Below are positions 1 to 9,206 of a stretch of 62,694 bases of DNA, one piece after another. A program made the position numbers and the translations under genes. Within the stretch, counting starts at the first letter, position 1. Every line of letters begins with the position of its first letter. The notes under the pieces were generated by a model. That model searched no databases, was not told the origin of the DNA, and worked only from the letters and a program-made list of their open reading frames with translations. Source of the DNA: Gammaproteobacteria bacterium (GTDB lineage Bacteria; Pseudomonadota; Gammaproteobacteria; DAOVJZ01); assembly GCA_029882995.1 (NCBI GenBank), contig JAOUJV010000005.1:1-62694 (forward strand), written 5' to 3'.

Positions 1-2185
1 TCAGTCTGTTGAGAGCGGCTGTCGCCCTTCCGGCATCACCGGTTTTTTGTAATGGTGTGGCACGACGCACCAGCGGATCAGATGAATAAGCCGATACATC
101 GGAAATACGTATCAGCGCACTGTTTTCTGAAACCTGTTCAGTAACAAATTTATCCATTGCATTGGCCGGTGTTACATCGCCAATTTCATTACGCGCCTGT
201 TCAAGTACTTCTTCAGAAGACACATACTCAAAACCATCCACTTCAAGCAGGTTGCCTAACACGCGCAATACTTTCCAGCCCGGTCTTGCTTCTGCATAAG
301 GTTCAACACTGCCAGCAAAACTCTGCCATTGTCCTTCCGCATTCACAAACGTGCCTGAAGTCTCACCGAATGTACCAATCGGTAACAGCACATGTGCATA
401 CTCACGCATGGTGTCAGTAATATAAGGTGTCATTGAAACAACAAAATCAGCTCGCTCCAATGCACGTAACGCCAAATCAGAATCCGCGCAATCCAGTTCC
501 GGTTCCAGACCCATTAATACATAGGCATGACGCGGATCGACAAACATATTGTGTATGTTCATCCCGCTGGAACCATTGGTTTTTGCACCCACACTGCGGT
601 GTGGTGTGATACCGGCAAGACAGGCACCGGCGCTATTCGCACCTTCTGTCAGATAACCCAGTTTGGCATTTGCCAAACGTGCCGCTTCGGTTGCCAGTGC
701 ACGCAGGGTGGCAAACTGAGGATGCATCATTGCCTGCAAGCCCAGAATAACCGTTGCATTTTCGGCGCTGACAAGATGTTCGGCGATAGCACGATGTGTG
801 TCTGTGACTTCAACACCGGCTGTTAATTGTTTGATACTGCTGTCCGGATAGTTTCCGGTTTTTTCGGTCAGTGCTTCAATCACGGTTGCCAACGCAATGA
901 TCATGCCGGAAGGACTGGCAATAATTGTTTGTTCCACATCAAAATGCATGGCGTAGTCAGCCTGATTGATCAGCATTACCTTGCCGCCGTTCATGGAGGC
1001 CTTGCGTAAACGATGTGCGGCAATCGGTTGTTCCTTACGTACATTGGAACCGATCAATAACGCGGCATTGGTTGTTTCCAGTGAATCAATGGATTGCCCT
1101 AACCATGGGAAAGCCGGTGCATTGTCCTGATCAGAAAAATCAATCTGACGCAGACGATGATCAATATTGTGGCAATCAACCGCACGTGCCAGTTTTTGTA
1201 ACAGGTAAAGTTCTTCCAGCGTGCTTGAAGGTGATGCCAGCACACCCAGATTTTCACCGCCACGTTTAACAGCATTCTGGATACCACTTGCCGCCGCTTC
1301 CAGCGCTGTGTTCCAGTCAGTTTCATGCAGTACACCGTCTTTGCGGATCATGGGGGTCTTTAACCGGTCTTCACTGTAAATACCGGTGTAACTGAATCGG
1401 TCACGATCCGAAATCCAGACTTCATTAATCGCTTCATTTTCTCTTGGCACAACACGCATGACCTTCGCGTCGCGTGTATGTACATGCAGATGTACGTTGG
1501 AACCAATACAGTCATGCGGTGCAACGCTATTGGTTTGCATCATTTCCCATGAACGCGCACCGAAGCGGAATGGTTTGGATGTCAGTGCGCCCACCGGACA
1601 CAGGTCAATCACATTACCTGACATTTCCGAATCGACACTCTTTTCAATATAAGTACCAATCACTGTGTGTTCACCGCGACCGGTGGCACCCATTTCACGA
1701 ATACCGGCAATCTCCTGACCAAAACGAACACAGCGTGTGCAATGAATACAACGTGTCATTTCCGTTGCAATCAACGGACCTAAATCCTTGTCCTGAACAA
1801 CGCGCTTGGTTTCACGGTAATTTGATTCGCTGTTGCCGTAACCCATCGCGATATCCTGCAATTCACATTCACCGCCCTGATCACAAATCGGGCAATCCAG
1901 CGGATGGTTAATTAACAGGAACTCCATGACATTCTTTTGTGCTGCGATGGCCTTGGGCGAACGCGTAAACACTTTCATGCCGTCCGTCACCGGTGTGGCA
2001 CAGGCAGGCAATGGTTTCGGTGCCTTTTCTACTTCAACCAGACACATGCGGCAGTTGGCCGCGATAGATAATTTATTGTGGTAACAGAAACGCGGAATGG
2101 TAATCCCAGCCTGATCAGCGGCCTCGATAACCATACGGCCCGCTTCGACTTCAATACTTTTTCCGTTTATCTCAATTGTTGCCAT
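1..2185 (-). CDS. nuoG: NADH-quinone oxidoreductase subunit G (3' part missing at window edge)
   Basis: This is the iron-sulfur subunit of respiratory complex I, in the peripheral arm; it relays electrons from NuoEF towards NuoB. The frame is open from the ATG at 2185 to the left edge (about 728 codons), so the C-terminal end is outside the window and the ORF track does not list it. Visible motifs are the N-terminal ferredoxin-like 2Fe-2S cysteines (RFCYHN ... NCRMC, residues 34-48), the CPICDQGGEC cluster motif and TRCIHCTRC, followed by a molybdopterin-oxidoreductase-like body. The start lies one base upstream of the end of nuoF, as expected for one operon. The family assignment is certain. 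Confidence 0.96.
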   Translation of the reverse strand, partial: MATIEINGKSIEVEAGRMVIEAADQAGITIPRFCYHNKLSIAANCRMCLVEVEKAPKPLPACATPVTDGMKVFTRSPKAIAAQKNVMEFLLINHPLDCPICDQGGECELQDIAMGYGNSESNYRETKRVVQDKDLGPLIATEMTRCIHCTRCVRFGQEIAGIREMGATGRGEHTVIGTYIEKSVDSEMSGNVIDLCPVGALTSKPFRFGARSWEMMQTNSVAPHDCIGSNVHLHVHTRDAKVMRVVPRENEAINEVWISDRDRFSYTGIYSEDRLKTPMIRKDGVLHETDWNTALEAAASGIQNAVKRGGENLGVLASPSSTLEELYLLQKLARAVDCHNIDHRLRQIDFSDQDNAPAFPWLGQSIDSLETTNAALLIGSNVRKEQPIAAHRLRKASMNGGKVMLINQADYAMHFDVEQTIIASPSGMIIALATVIEALTEKTGNYPDSSIKQLTAGVEVTDTHRAIAEHLVSAENATVILGLQAMMHPQFATLRALATEAARLANAKLGYLTEGANSAGACLAGITPHRSVGAKTNGSSGMNIHNMFVDPRHAYVLMGLEPELDCADSDLALRALERADFVVSMTPYITDTMREYAHVLLPIGTFGETSGTFVNAEGQWQSFAGSVEPYAEARPGWKVLRVLGNLLEVDGFEYVSSEEVLEQARNEIGDVTPANAMDKFVTEQVSENSALIRISDVSAYSSDPLVRRATPLQKTGDAGRATAALNRL

Positions 2186-2186
2186 T

Positions 2187-3461
2187 TCAGGTATTACCTA
2201 CCATGCATTTCTTGTGTTCAATGTGATATTCAAATTCGTGACGATAATGTTTCAGGAATGCCTGCACCGGCATCGCTGCGGCATCTCCCAATGCACAAAT
2301 CGTGTGGCCGCCAATTTGCCCTGCCACCTTGTCCAGTAGATCCAGATCTTCAGGACGACCTTCACCGTGTTCAATGCGATGCACCACCTTGGCCAGCCAG
2401 CCAGTGCCTTCACGACAAGGCGTACATTGTCCGCAGGACTCTTCATAATAAAAGTGTGACAAACGTGCGAGCGCCTTCACCATACAAACGGTTTCATCCA
2501 TCACAATCACCGAACCGGCACCCAGCATCGAACCCGCCTTGGCAATGGAGTCATAATCCATATCCACTTCCATCATTTGATCACCGGGAATGACTGGCAC
2601 TGATGAACCACCGGGGATCACGGCTTTCAGTTGATGTCCGTCACGTACACCACCTGCCATTTCAAGCAGTTTTGCAAATGGTGTACCGAGTGACACTTCA
2701 AAGTTGCCCGGATTGTTTACATGTCCGGACACAGAAAATATTTTGGTGCCACCATTGTTCGGTCTGCCCAGATCCTGAAACCACTGACCGCCATTACGTA
2801 AAATGGCCGGCACGGATGCCAGACTTTCTGTGTTATTGATCGTGGTAGGACGACCATACAAACCATAACCGGCCGGGAACGGCGGCTTGAAACGCGGCTG
2901 TCCTTTTTTACCTTCAATAGATTCAAGCAATGCGGTTTCTTCACCGCAGATATAGGCGCCTGCACCCAGATGTGTGAACACATCAAAATCAATACCGGAA
3001 CCCATGATGTTCTTGCCTAACAAACCGGCATTGCGCGCTTCTTCAATAGCCGCTTCAAAACGTTCGTAAGGTTCCCAGAATTCACCGCGAATATAGTTGT
3101 AGCCTGCTGTTGCACCAATGGTGTAACCGGCAATCGCCATACCTTCAATTAATGCATGCGGGTTGTAACGCAGAATATCGCGATCCTTGCAGGTGCCGGG
3201 CTCGCCTTCATCCGAATTACACACAATGTATTTTTGACCCGGCGCGGTACGCGGCATGAAACTCCACTTGAGTCCTGTCGGGAAACCGGCACCACCACGT
3301 CCACGCAAACCGGAAGCCTTCATCTCTGCGATAATATCTTCAGCTGATGTCTTCTCGATAATAATTTTACGCCACGCCTCATAGCCTCCCGCGCTCTGGT
3401 AAGTATCCAGCAGCCAGGGCTTGTCGAGATGCAGTGTGCTAAAACAGTTTTCGTTTGCCAT
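2187..3461 (-). CDS. nuoF: NADH-quinone oxidoreductase subunit F
   Basis: This is the NADH- and FMN-binding subunit of complex I, where NADH is oxidised. The protein has 424 residues, the usual length. The glycine-rich nucleotide site [13 protein letters not shown] lies near residue 50, an [11 protein letters not shown] segment follows, and the N3 4Fe-4S cysteines are in [13 protein letters not shown] near residue 345 with the distal cysteine in HTICALGD. It sits between nuoE (18-base gap) and nuoG (almost abutting), so it is translated as part of the nuo operon. No oddities were seen. Confidence 0.97.
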   Translation of the reverse strand: MANENCFSTLHLDKPWLLDTYQSAGGYEAWRKIIIEKTSAEDIIAEMKASGLRGRGGAGFPTGLKWSFMPRTAPGQKYIVCNSDEGEPGTCKDRDILRYNPHALIEGMAIAGYTIGATAGYNYIRGEFWEPYERFEAAIEEARNAGLLGKNIMGSGIDFDVFTHLGAGAYICGEETALLESIEGKKGQPRFKPPFPAGYGLYGRPTTINNTESLASVPAILRNGGQWFQDLGRPNNGGTKIFSVSGHVNNPGNFEVSLGTPFAKLLEMAGGVRDGHQLKAVIPGGSSVPVIPGDQMMEVDMDYDSIAKAGSMLGAGSVIVMDETVCMVKALARLSHFYYEESCGQCTPCREGTGWLAKVVHRIEHGEGRPEDLDLLDKVAGQIGGHTICALGDAAAMPVQAFLKHYRHEFEYHIEHKKCMVGNT

Positions 3462-3479
3462 GGTTATAATTCGTTTTAT

Positions 3480-3980
3480 TTAATCCAGACTGTCGAGTAA
3501 TTCATCAATCTTTTCCGGTGTCATTTTGGCGTGATAATCCTTGCCCACCTGCAGTACCGGCGCATCAACACAGGCACCGAGACATTCCACTTCTTTCAAT
3601 GTGAACTTGCCGTCTTTTGTGGTTTCACCCAGTTTGATACCCAGCTTGTTTTCCAGATGTCCGACGACCTTTTCACTGTCACACAACATGCATGAAATAT
3701 TGGTGCACACACAAATCTTGTGACGACCAACCGGTTTCAATTCATACATGGAATAAAAACTGGCAACTTCATAAACAGCGATTTCCGGCATATCCAGATA
3801 ATCTGCAATCGCATCCATCATGCCGGTCGTTAACCAGCCATTATTGGCATCCTGCGCAATATGCAGTGCCGCCATAACAGCAGACTGCTTCTGACCTTCC
3901 GGATACTTGACGACCCACTTATCGATCTCTTCCTTTACATCCGGAGCCAATAAATCACTTTTTCTGTTCGTGCTTTCCAT
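3480..3980 (-). CDS. nuoE: NADH-quinone oxidoreductase subunit E
   Basis: This is the thioredoxin-fold subunit carrying the 2Fe-2S cluster N1a; it works with NuoF at the tip of the complex I peripheral arm. The protein has 166 residues. The four cluster cysteines are visible in CVCTNISCMLC and ECLGACVDAP. The ATG overlaps the end of nuoD by one base, pointing to translational coupling. Confidence 0.96.
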   Translation of the reverse strand: MESTNRKSDLLAPDVKEEIDKWVVKYPEGQKQSAVMAALHIAQDANNGWLTTGMMDAIADYLDMPEIAVYEVASFYSMYELKPVGRHKICVCTNISCMLCDSEKVVGHLENKLGIKLGETTKDGKFTLKEVECLGACVDAPVLQVGKDYHAKMTPEKIDELLDSLD

Positions 3981-5233
3981 TAACGATCAATCTCACCAAA
4001 TACAATATCCATTGTTCCGATAACAGCCACCACGTCTGCCAGCATATGCCCGCGCACCATTTCATCCATCGCGGAGATATGCGCAAAACCGGGTGCTCTC
4101 ATTTTCACTCTGTAAGGTTTGTTTGCACCATCTGAAACCAGATACACGCCGAACTCCCCTTTTGGTGCTTCAACGGAAGCGTATACTTCACCTTCCGGGA
4201 CACAATAACCTTCTGTAAACAATTTGAAGTGGTGGATCAATGCTTCCATGTCGCCTTTCATGTCGAGACGTTTTGGCGGTGCCACTTTATGATCTTGTGT
4301 AATGACCGGCCCCGGATTATTACGCAACCATTCCACACACTGTTTGATAATGTGATTCGACTGACGTAACTCTTCCATGCGCACCAGATAACGATCATAA
4401 CAATCACCTGTCACACCCACCGGAATATCAAAAAACAGTTCGTCGTAAACCGCATAAGGCTGTTTCTTGCGAATATCCCATTCAACACCGGAACCGCGCA
4501 GCATCGGACCTGAAAAACCCAGTTGCTGTGCACGTTCGGGAGACACCACACCAATACCCACGGTACGCTGTTTCCAGATACGGTTATCGGTTAACAGTGT
4601 TTCGTATTCGTCCACCATTTTCGGGAAACGCCTGGTGAAGTCTTCAATAAAATCAAGCAATGAACCCTGACGGGCTTCATTCATACGATCCACGTCTTTT
4701 TTCTTGTGCCACTTGCTGACTTCGTACTGCGGCATGGTGCCGGGCAGATCACGATAGACACCACCGGGGCGATAATACGTTGCGTGCATACGCGTGCCGG
4801 AAACGGCTTCGTAGCAATCCATTAAATCTTCACGTTCGCGGAAACAATACAGGAACATGGTCATCGCACCGATATCAAGACCGTGCGTTCCCAACCACAT
4901 CAGGTGATTCAGGATGCGTGTAATCTCATCAAACATCACACGGATATACTGTGCGCGTCTTGGCACTTCGATACCGAGCAGTTTTTCAATCGCCATGACA
5001 TAGGCGTGTTCATTACACATCATGGAAACATAATCGAGGCGATCCATATAACCGATGCTCTGGTTAAACGGTTTTGTTTCAGCCAGCTTTTCCGTACCAC
5101 GATGCAGTAAACCAACATGTGGATCAGCGCGTTCGACAACCTCGCCGTCCATCTCAAGCACCAGACGCAATACACCGTGTGCCGCAGGGTGCTGTGGTCC
5201 AAAATTCATTGTGTAGTTACGAATTTCCGCCAT
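3980..5233 (-). CDS. nuoD: NADH-quinone oxidoreductase subunit D
   Basis: This is the 49-kDa-type subunit of complex I, which forms the quinone-binding pocket with NuoB. The protein has 417 residues, standard for a stand-alone NuoD rather than a NuoCD fusion. The N-terminal [14 protein letters not shown] motif holds the conserved His and Pro residues of the quinone site, and the C-terminus ends FGEIDR as in the family. nuoC ends two bases away on the upstream side. Confidence 0.97.
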   Translation of the reverse strand: MAEIRNYTMNFGPQHPAAHGVLRLVLEMDGEVVERADPHVGLLHRGTEKLAETKPFNQSIGYMDRLDYVSMMCNEHAYVMAIEKLLGIEVPRRAQYIRVMFDEITRILNHLMWLGTHGLDIGAMTMFLYCFREREDLMDCYEAVSGTRMHATYYRPGGVYRDLPGTMPQYEVSKWHKKKDVDRMNEARQGSLLDFIEDFTRRFPKMVDEYETLLTDNRIWKQRTVGIGVVSPERAQQLGFSGPMLRGSGVEWDIRKKQPYAVYDELFFDIPVGVTGDCYDRYLVRMEELRQSNHIIKQCVEWLRNNPGPVITQDHKVAPPKRLDMKGDMEALIHHFKLFTEGYCVPEGEVYASVEAPKGEFGVYLVSDGANKPYRVKMRAPGFAHISAMDEMVRGHMLADVVAVIGTMDIVFGEIDR

Positions 5234-5234
5234 C

Positions 5235-5939
5235 TCAGGATCCCTGTTGTTCTTCTTTCACTTCAGGCAACGATTCGCCGCCATAGCGATTGTCGTGACG
5301 AATCACGCGTGGTGTATTAATTCGGGGAGCAATACTGACGGGTTGATAGACAACACGTTTCTTGTCCGGGTCATAACGCATTTCAACATGACCTGATAAC
5401 GGAAAATCCTTGCGCAGGGGATGACCGATAAAACCGTAATCCGTCAGGATACGTCTTAAATCCGGATGGCCTTCAAACATAATGCCAAACATGTCAAACG
5501 CTTCACGCTCAAACCAGTTGGCCGACGACCAGATATCAATCACTGAATCCACTTTCGGGAATTCACTGTCGGCAAAGGTGCGAACACGCAGACGCTGGTT
5601 TTTAGAGTGTGATAACAAATGATAAACAACAGCAAAACGCGGCTTCTCCCACGCTGTTGTTTTTTCTTCCACGACATCACGACCGCGACTGAAGCCGGTG
5701 CCGGTGGCACGCTCGGTTGTCCAGTCAACATTGCCGTAATCTGAATAATCCACGCCGCACACATCAACAAGCTGCTCAAAGGCAAAATCCTTTTCATCAC
5801 GCAGTGCGGTACAGGTTTCGATTAACTGTTCTGCCGGTACTTCCAGTGTGATCTGATCCTGCGCTGAATGCACTGCCTGACTATCAGGAAAACGTGCAAC
5901 CAGTTTTTCGCAAAGCGCAGATACAGCTTTTTTTGACAT
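5235..5939 (-). CDS. nuoC: NADH-quinone oxidoreductase subunit C
   Basis: This is the 30-kDa-type structural subunit of the complex I peripheral arm. The protein has 234 residues. The signature region [22 protein letters not shown] is present (here [20 protein letters not shown]), followed by the [10 protein letters not shown] segment. It is a separate gene from nuoD, as in many Proteobacteria but unlike E. coli, where the two are fused. It lies between nuoB (27-base gap) and nuoD. Confidence 0.96.
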   Translation of the reverse strand: MSKKAVSALCEKLVARFPDSQAVHSAQDQITLEVPAEQLIETCTALRDEKDFAFEQLVDVCGVDYSDYGNVDWTTERATGTGFSRGRDVVEEKTTAWEKPRFAVVYHLLSHSKNQRLRVRTFADSEFPKVDSVIDIWSSANWFEREAFDMFGIMFEGHPDLRRILTDYGFIGHPLRKDFPLSGHVEMRYDPDKKRVVYQPVSIAPRINTPRVIRHDNRYGGESLPEVKEEQQGS

Positions 5940-5966
5940 TATTTATATAACCTTTCCCAAAACTGC

Positions 5967-6443
5967 CTAACGTGCAATCGTATTTGTACGTTTGATTTTT
6001 TTCTGTAACTGCAAAATGCCATACAACAACGCTTCCGCTGTAGGTGGGCATCCCGGCACATACACATCGACCGGCACAATGCGATCACAACCGCGCACGA
6101 CAGAATAAGAATAATGGTAATAACCACCGCCATTGGCACATGAACCCATGGAAATCACCCAACGTGGCTCTGCCATCTGGTCATACACCTTGCGCAATGC
6201 CGGTGCCATCTTGTTTACCAGTGTGCCTGCCACAATCATGACATCCGACTGACGTGGACTCGGGCGGAACAAAATACCGAAACGATCCAGATCATAACGC
6301 GCACCACCGGCCTGCATCATTTCCACCGCACAACAGGCAAGACCAAACGTCATTGGCCACATGGAACCGGTACGTGCCCAGTTGATCAACGCATCAACTG
6401 ACGTCGTCACAAAACCTTCGCGCATTACACCTTCTATTCCCAT
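5967..6443 (-). CDS. nuoB: NADH-quinone oxidoreductase subunit B
   Basis: This subunit carries the terminal N2 4Fe-4S cluster that reduces quinone. The tandem cysteines in [10 protein letters not shown] and those in [10 protein letters not shown] and [14 protein letters not shown] are the cluster ligands. The ORF track starts at 6464, but the methionine at 6443 ([11 protein letters not shown], 158 residues) fits the family better. It has a purine-rich Shine-Dalgarno (AAGAAGGGGG) about 8 bases upstream, inside the end of nuoA. nuoA and nuoB therefore overlap by ten bases. Confidence 0.95.
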   Translation of the reverse strand: MGIEGVMREGFVTTSVDALINWARTGSMWPMTFGLACCAVEMMQAGGARYDLDRFGILFRPSPRQSDVMIVAGTLVNKMAPALRKVYDQMAEPRWVISMGSCANGGGYYHYSYSVVRGCDRIVPVDVYVPGCPPTAEALLYGILQLQKKIKRTNTIAR

Positions 6444-6790
6444 TCCAGTGCCCCCTTCTTCCATTCATAAATGAAACCAATCACCAGAATGGCCAGAAAA
6501 ATAAACATCGCACCAAAACCGAACCAGCCGATCTCGTCGAGCACAATTGCCCACGGGAACAAAAATGCAATTTCCAGATCGAAAATAATAAACAGAATGG
6601 CCACGAGGTAATAACGCACGTCAAACTTCATGCGTGTATCTTCAAACGCCTCAAAACCACATTCATAAGGAGAGAGCTTCTCGCTATCAGGACGATGCGG
6701 ACTCAACACAAAACCCACTGTTAACAACACGGCGCCAAAGCCTAGCCCGACAAGCATAAATATCCAGATTGGTAGATACTCTTCGAGCAT
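6434..6790 (-). CDS. nuoA: NADH-quinone oxidoreductase subunit A
   Basis: This is a small membrane subunit of complex I at the junction of the membrane and peripheral arms. The protein has 118 residues with three hydrophobic helices (about 9-30, 62-82 and 88-108) and the conserved loop [10 protein letters not shown] between helices 1 and 2. It is the first gene of the nuo operon. Its ancestral upstream neighbour is probably tRNA-Leu, which now lies 4.9 kb away because of the cassette region. Confidence 0.96.
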   Translation of the reverse strand: MLEEYLPIWIFMLVGLGFGAVLLTVGFVLSPHRPDSEKLSPYECGFEAFEDTRMKFDVRYYLVAILFIIFDLEIAFLFPWAIVLDEIGWFGFGAMFIFLAILVIGFIYEWKKGALEWE

Positions 6791-6810
6791 GCTGCAGTAT
6801 TCCCCCTGCT

Positions 6811-6881
6811 GACCTTATATATAAGGTCTGTTGTTCTCATTATTCAGTCGGATTTTCACTTGTAAACCGGTTTTAAAACCG
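6811..6881 (-). promoter_or_regulatory. Two perfect palindromes in the nuoA leader
   Basis: The presumed 5' untranslated leader of nuoA contains an 18-base perfect palindrome (GACCTTATATATAAGGTC, 6811-6828) and a 14-base one (CGGTTTTAAAACCG, 6868-6881). Both are downstream of the proposed promoter. They could be operators for dimeric repressors or short RNA hairpins. No regulator is recognised. Confidence 0.45.
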
Positions 6882-6897
6882 ATCCATAAGGTGGGTC

Positions 6898-6927
6898 AGT
6901 CTAGGCTAGTGGCTAAACATGTGTCAA
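6898..6927 (-). promoter_or_regulatory. Candidate sigma-70 promoter of the nuo operon
   Basis: On the minus strand a perfect -35 hexamer TTGACA (6922-6927) is followed after 18 bases by TAGACT (6898-6903), a 4-of-6 match to the -10 consensus. The predicted start site would be near 6890, giving a leader of about 100 bases that contains the two palindromes. This is the best promoter-like pair upstream of nuoA. Confidence 0.55.
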
Positions 6928-7221
6928 GTCTGCTACACGACAGTAATGTTTTACAGAACAATCAGTTACAGGATTTTTAGGGGTATAAATAAATGGTATG
7001 TACTCATTGAAACGGCAAGAATAAGAAACCGGCAACGAACAAAAATAAAACAACCAAAACAAAAAAATGAAATCACTATAAAAATAAACAACCTACACCC
7101 ATAAACCAGAAAACACTTCAGGTTTTGGGTGAAATAATCAACAGGTTATGTGGGAGAGTTAAGGGAGTGATGAAGTTGGGGGATAAATTAATGGGTGAAT
7201 CTGTCTCAAATATTTGAATAT
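6928..7221. other. AT-rich non-coding stretch with a degenerate attC-like end
   Basis: No credible gene was seen. On the minus strand 7095-7153 has an attC-like look: CATAACC at one end, GGTTTATG at the other, with an internal pairing of CACCCA and TGGGTG. It may be the decayed attC of the last cassette (the 326-residue gene ending at 7222). The rest is A-rich and featureless. Confidence 0.3.
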
Positions 7222-8202
7222 TTAAGTCTTATTTTGATATTCGGCATCTATCTCATTTGCGATTTGTAAGAAATGCTTGTGCTCATACCTCAGATATGAA
7301 AGATAGATTCGTGCATCTGATTCTTCCATAGTGTTCTCAGTGCCTGAAAAATAAGTATCTAGCCTGTCCAGTGCGTGAAAGTACTCTTTGAGATCGTACT
7401 CCGTATAATCGTTTAGTTCGTTCCTCTCTACTAGTGCTGCCTGAAATTTTTTGTATGTGTCCTTGACCAATCTAACATGACTGTAACCAAACTCGCGATC
7501 TCCGTAGGAATGGGCATGTATACCCTGAGCGATTTTTTCGAAGAAGTAACCCATTGCAGAATGAAAGATGTCCGCTAATGGGGTGTCTTTATATTTCTCT
7601 TTATGCATCTTATCTATCTCCTCAAGTCTTTCGACAATCTTCCGGTAGGCATCGATAATCCCGTCCAATTGATCTGAGCAGGCTCTTGCGATATCTACTC
7701 GTGTGAAAATATGATCCCGATCACCCGAACTCCTCATTAAATCGAATCCAGGCTTATTCATGGATATGCGAGAAATGTAATTGTAATAACGCTTCTTATT
7801 TTGGTCTTGCTTCGAAGGATGGCCTATAGATGCATTTCGGTAATTTCTAATCTCCCGCAAAGTCTCTGTAAGTTCATATGGTACTTCGAATGCCTCCGAC
7901 AAATGCCTTAGAGCATCTTGCATTAAAAATAGGGCTTGCAAAATACCATATGTATATATGTATTTCAGTCCAATATCTTCCGGGAACGGTGTGGTTTCAT
8001 AAGATTCAACAGCGCACAAAGAATCGCCAATTAGATCTAAAGAACTACATATTTGATTCCAAATCTTCGAGTCATCTAGCAGGACAGACTGGTATCGATG
8101 TGTATTGATGTGACATCGAACAGATTCAGAAAGCTTGATAATTTCCGCTACTTGAGTAGTGATGTTACGTTGAGGGTTCACTGTAATTGCATTAATAGAC
8201 AT
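7222..8202 (-). CDS. Cassette-borne hypothetical protein with a HEPN-like RNxxxxH motif
   Basis: A predicted soluble, mostly helical protein with no signal peptide or membrane helix. I do not recognise the family. The ORF track begins at 8223, but the first residues would be read from the preceding attC. The ATG at 8202 (MSINAITV, 326 residues) is formed inside the attC core site GTTATGTC, typical of integron cassettes, so I prefer it. Residues near 140 read RNYRNASIGHP, which fits the R-N-x4-H pattern of HEPN-type RNases in a helical setting; a HEPN role is inference only. It is the last cassette of the array; a clear downstream attC is lacking. Confidence 0.75.
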   Translation of the reverse strand: MSINAITVNPQRNITTQVAEIIKLSESVRCHINTHRYQSVLLDDSKIWNQICSSLDLIGDSLCAVESYETTPFPEDIGLKYIYTYGILQALFLMQDALRHLSEAFEVPYELTETLREIRNYRNASIGHPSKQDQNKKRYYNYISRISMNKPGFDLMRSSGDRDHIFTRVDIARACSDQLDGIIDAYRKIVERLEEIDKMHKEKYKDTPLADIFHSAMGYFFEKIAQGIHAHSYGDREFGYSHVRLVKDTYKKFQAALVERNELNDYTEYDLKEYFHALDRLDTYFSGTENTMEESDARIYLSYLRYEHKHFLQIANEIDAEYQNKT

Positions 8203-8326
8203 AACGATTAAACTAACAAACACACCGTCTTATGGTGTGTCTTTGTTGAGATATTTGGGGGCAAAGTAAAAATGACAATACCCATGAATTTTTACTCTGT
8301 ACACAAAAAATACGTTTGTTATATGG
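8198..8326 (-). repeat. attC recombination site (cassette 4/5 boundary)
   Basis: Read on the minus strand, the site begins with CCATATAAC (R'' type) and ends with GTTATGTC (R' type), 129 bases apart. Between them are nested inverted arms AGTAAAAAT/ATTTTTACT and ACACACC/GGTGTGT. The R'' core pairs with the R' core of the next site upstream (GTTATATGG near 8752), as expected for a mobile cassette whose ends recombine. Confidence 0.7.
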
Positions 8327-8338
8327 TTTATATTGCAT

Positions 8339-8737
8339 TTATTTATCTGGTGTTATTTTGATTTTTATTGTTGCAGCACCGCCAACACCAAAACCCATAA
8401 ATTTACCATCAGCGCTAAAGCTAGCAGACAATTCTATTTCGCTTATAACGTATTCATCTGTCATAGTTGAAACAATTTCGTCGACTATTGAATCAATCTC
8501 TTTTCTAGCTTTTTTGAAACCACTTCTAAGTTTACTTGCAGGTACCAGTGTAGCCTCACTGTCTGGGATTAATAGGCCACTTTCAGTTGACGAATAACCA
8601 GCCGGTTTCTTTGGAACCTTCTTTTTTCTAGCTGCTGTTTTTTTCGTAACCTTCTTCGCTGTAGCTGACCTTCTACTAGCTCTACGACTAGCTATACCCT
8701 TCTTTTTACCCGCTCTTTTGGCTTTCTTTTTGCTCAT
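8339..8737 (-). CDS. Cassette protein: lysine-rich tail plus small beta domain (Trypco1-like?)
   Basis: A 132-residue protein. Residues 1-45 are strongly basic (Lys, Arg and Ala repeats such as KKVTKKTAARKKK), resembling a histone H1-like nucleic-acid-binding tail. The C-terminal part has a helix (LRSGFKKARKEIDSIV) followed by strands with the pattern IELSASFSADGKFMGFGVGG. That pattern recalls the trypsin-co-occurring (Trypco1) domain known from bacterial conflict systems; I am not certain of this match. It is flanked by attC sites at both ends (8198-8326 and 8752-8824), hence a single-gene cassette. Function unknown. Confidence 0.7.
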   Translation of the reverse strand: MSKKKAKRAGKKKGIASRRASRRSATAKKVTKKTAARKKKVPKKPAGYSSTESGLLIPDSEATLVPASKLRSGFKKARKEIDSIVDEIVSTMTDEYVISEIELSASFSADGKFMGFGVGGAATIKIKITPDK

Positions 8738-8751
8738 TTGTTTGCCTTAAA

Positions 8752-8824
8752 CCATATAACGTTTAAGCTACGGGATGGGGCGGCGCAACGCACCACGCAC
8801 CACTCGAGCGAACTGTTATGTATA
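8752..8824 (-). repeat. attC recombination site (cassette 3/4 boundary)
   Basis: On the minus strand the site opens with TATACATAACAG and closes with CGTTATATGG, about 73 bases in all, with a GC-rich imperfectly paired centre. The complementary terminal cores CATAAC and GTTATATG and the length are typical of integron attC sites. It starts a few bases after the stop of the 89-residue gene. Confidence 0.75.
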
Positions 8825-8834
8825 ACGACAACCA

Positions 8835-9104
8835 CTACTGCACACCGCCTTTAAATAATTCCTTAAATGGGCGGTAATGATGTAACACCTTAAGAATGCT
8901 TTCTGGCGATATTACTTCGCTTGTTATTATGCCACTGCCCATATTTTCGAAAATATTTACAGAACCGTCATCGTGCATGATACACATGGCATCTTCAATG
9001 ACTTCGAAGCAAGTGGAATCCTTTGCTTTATTCAATATCAACTCCATACCCTCGGCCACATCTAGTTTTTCGAGCTCTTTTGAAAGTTCTGCTGCCTTGC
9101 TCAT
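8835..9104 (-). CDS. Cassette hypothetical protein, 89 residues
   Basis: A small, acidic, predicted cytoplasmic protein with an N-terminal helix (SKAAELSKELEKLDVAEG) and a beta-rich middle (IMHDDGSVNIFENMG). No family is recognised. It fills a cassette between two attC sites, and its stop lies about ten bases before the downstream site, as is usual for cassette genes. Expression would depend on a promoter outside the cassette. Being a real gene is supported by the cassette structure rather than by homology. Confidence 0.6.
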   Translation of the reverse strand: MSKAAELSKELEKLDVAEGMELILNKAKDSTCFEVIEDAMCIMHDDGSVNIFENMGSGIITSEVISPESILKVLHHYRPFKELFKGGVQ

Positions 9105-9129
9105 AAATATACCTGTGTGTCTTTTATTG

Positions 9130-9206
9130 CATATCGTTATAGCTGTGTGACATAAACGAAGCGAAGCGCAGCGTAGTTTGCGACAGAACGGACGCCTTGT
9201 TAGAGC
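9130..9206 (-). repeat. attC recombination site (cassette 2/3 boundary)
   Basis: The minus strand begins GCTCTAACAAGGCGTCC, a classic left half of gammaproteobacterial attC sites. It ends AACGATATGC about 77 bases later; that right core is degenerate. The stop codon of the 213-residue gene (TAA) lies inside the left core. The R'' core GCTCTAAC is complementary to the R' core (ATTAGAGC) of the site upstream. Confidence 0.8.

Noticed and set aside
1099-1335. ORF-track frames inside nuoG and other large genes on both strands
   Set aside because: They are shadows of well-supported genes in other frames and lack start signals or family features.
7095-7153. A fifth attC site closing the last cassette
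   Set aside because: The cores pair only when shifted by one base and the centre is weak; noted as degenerate but not called as a site.
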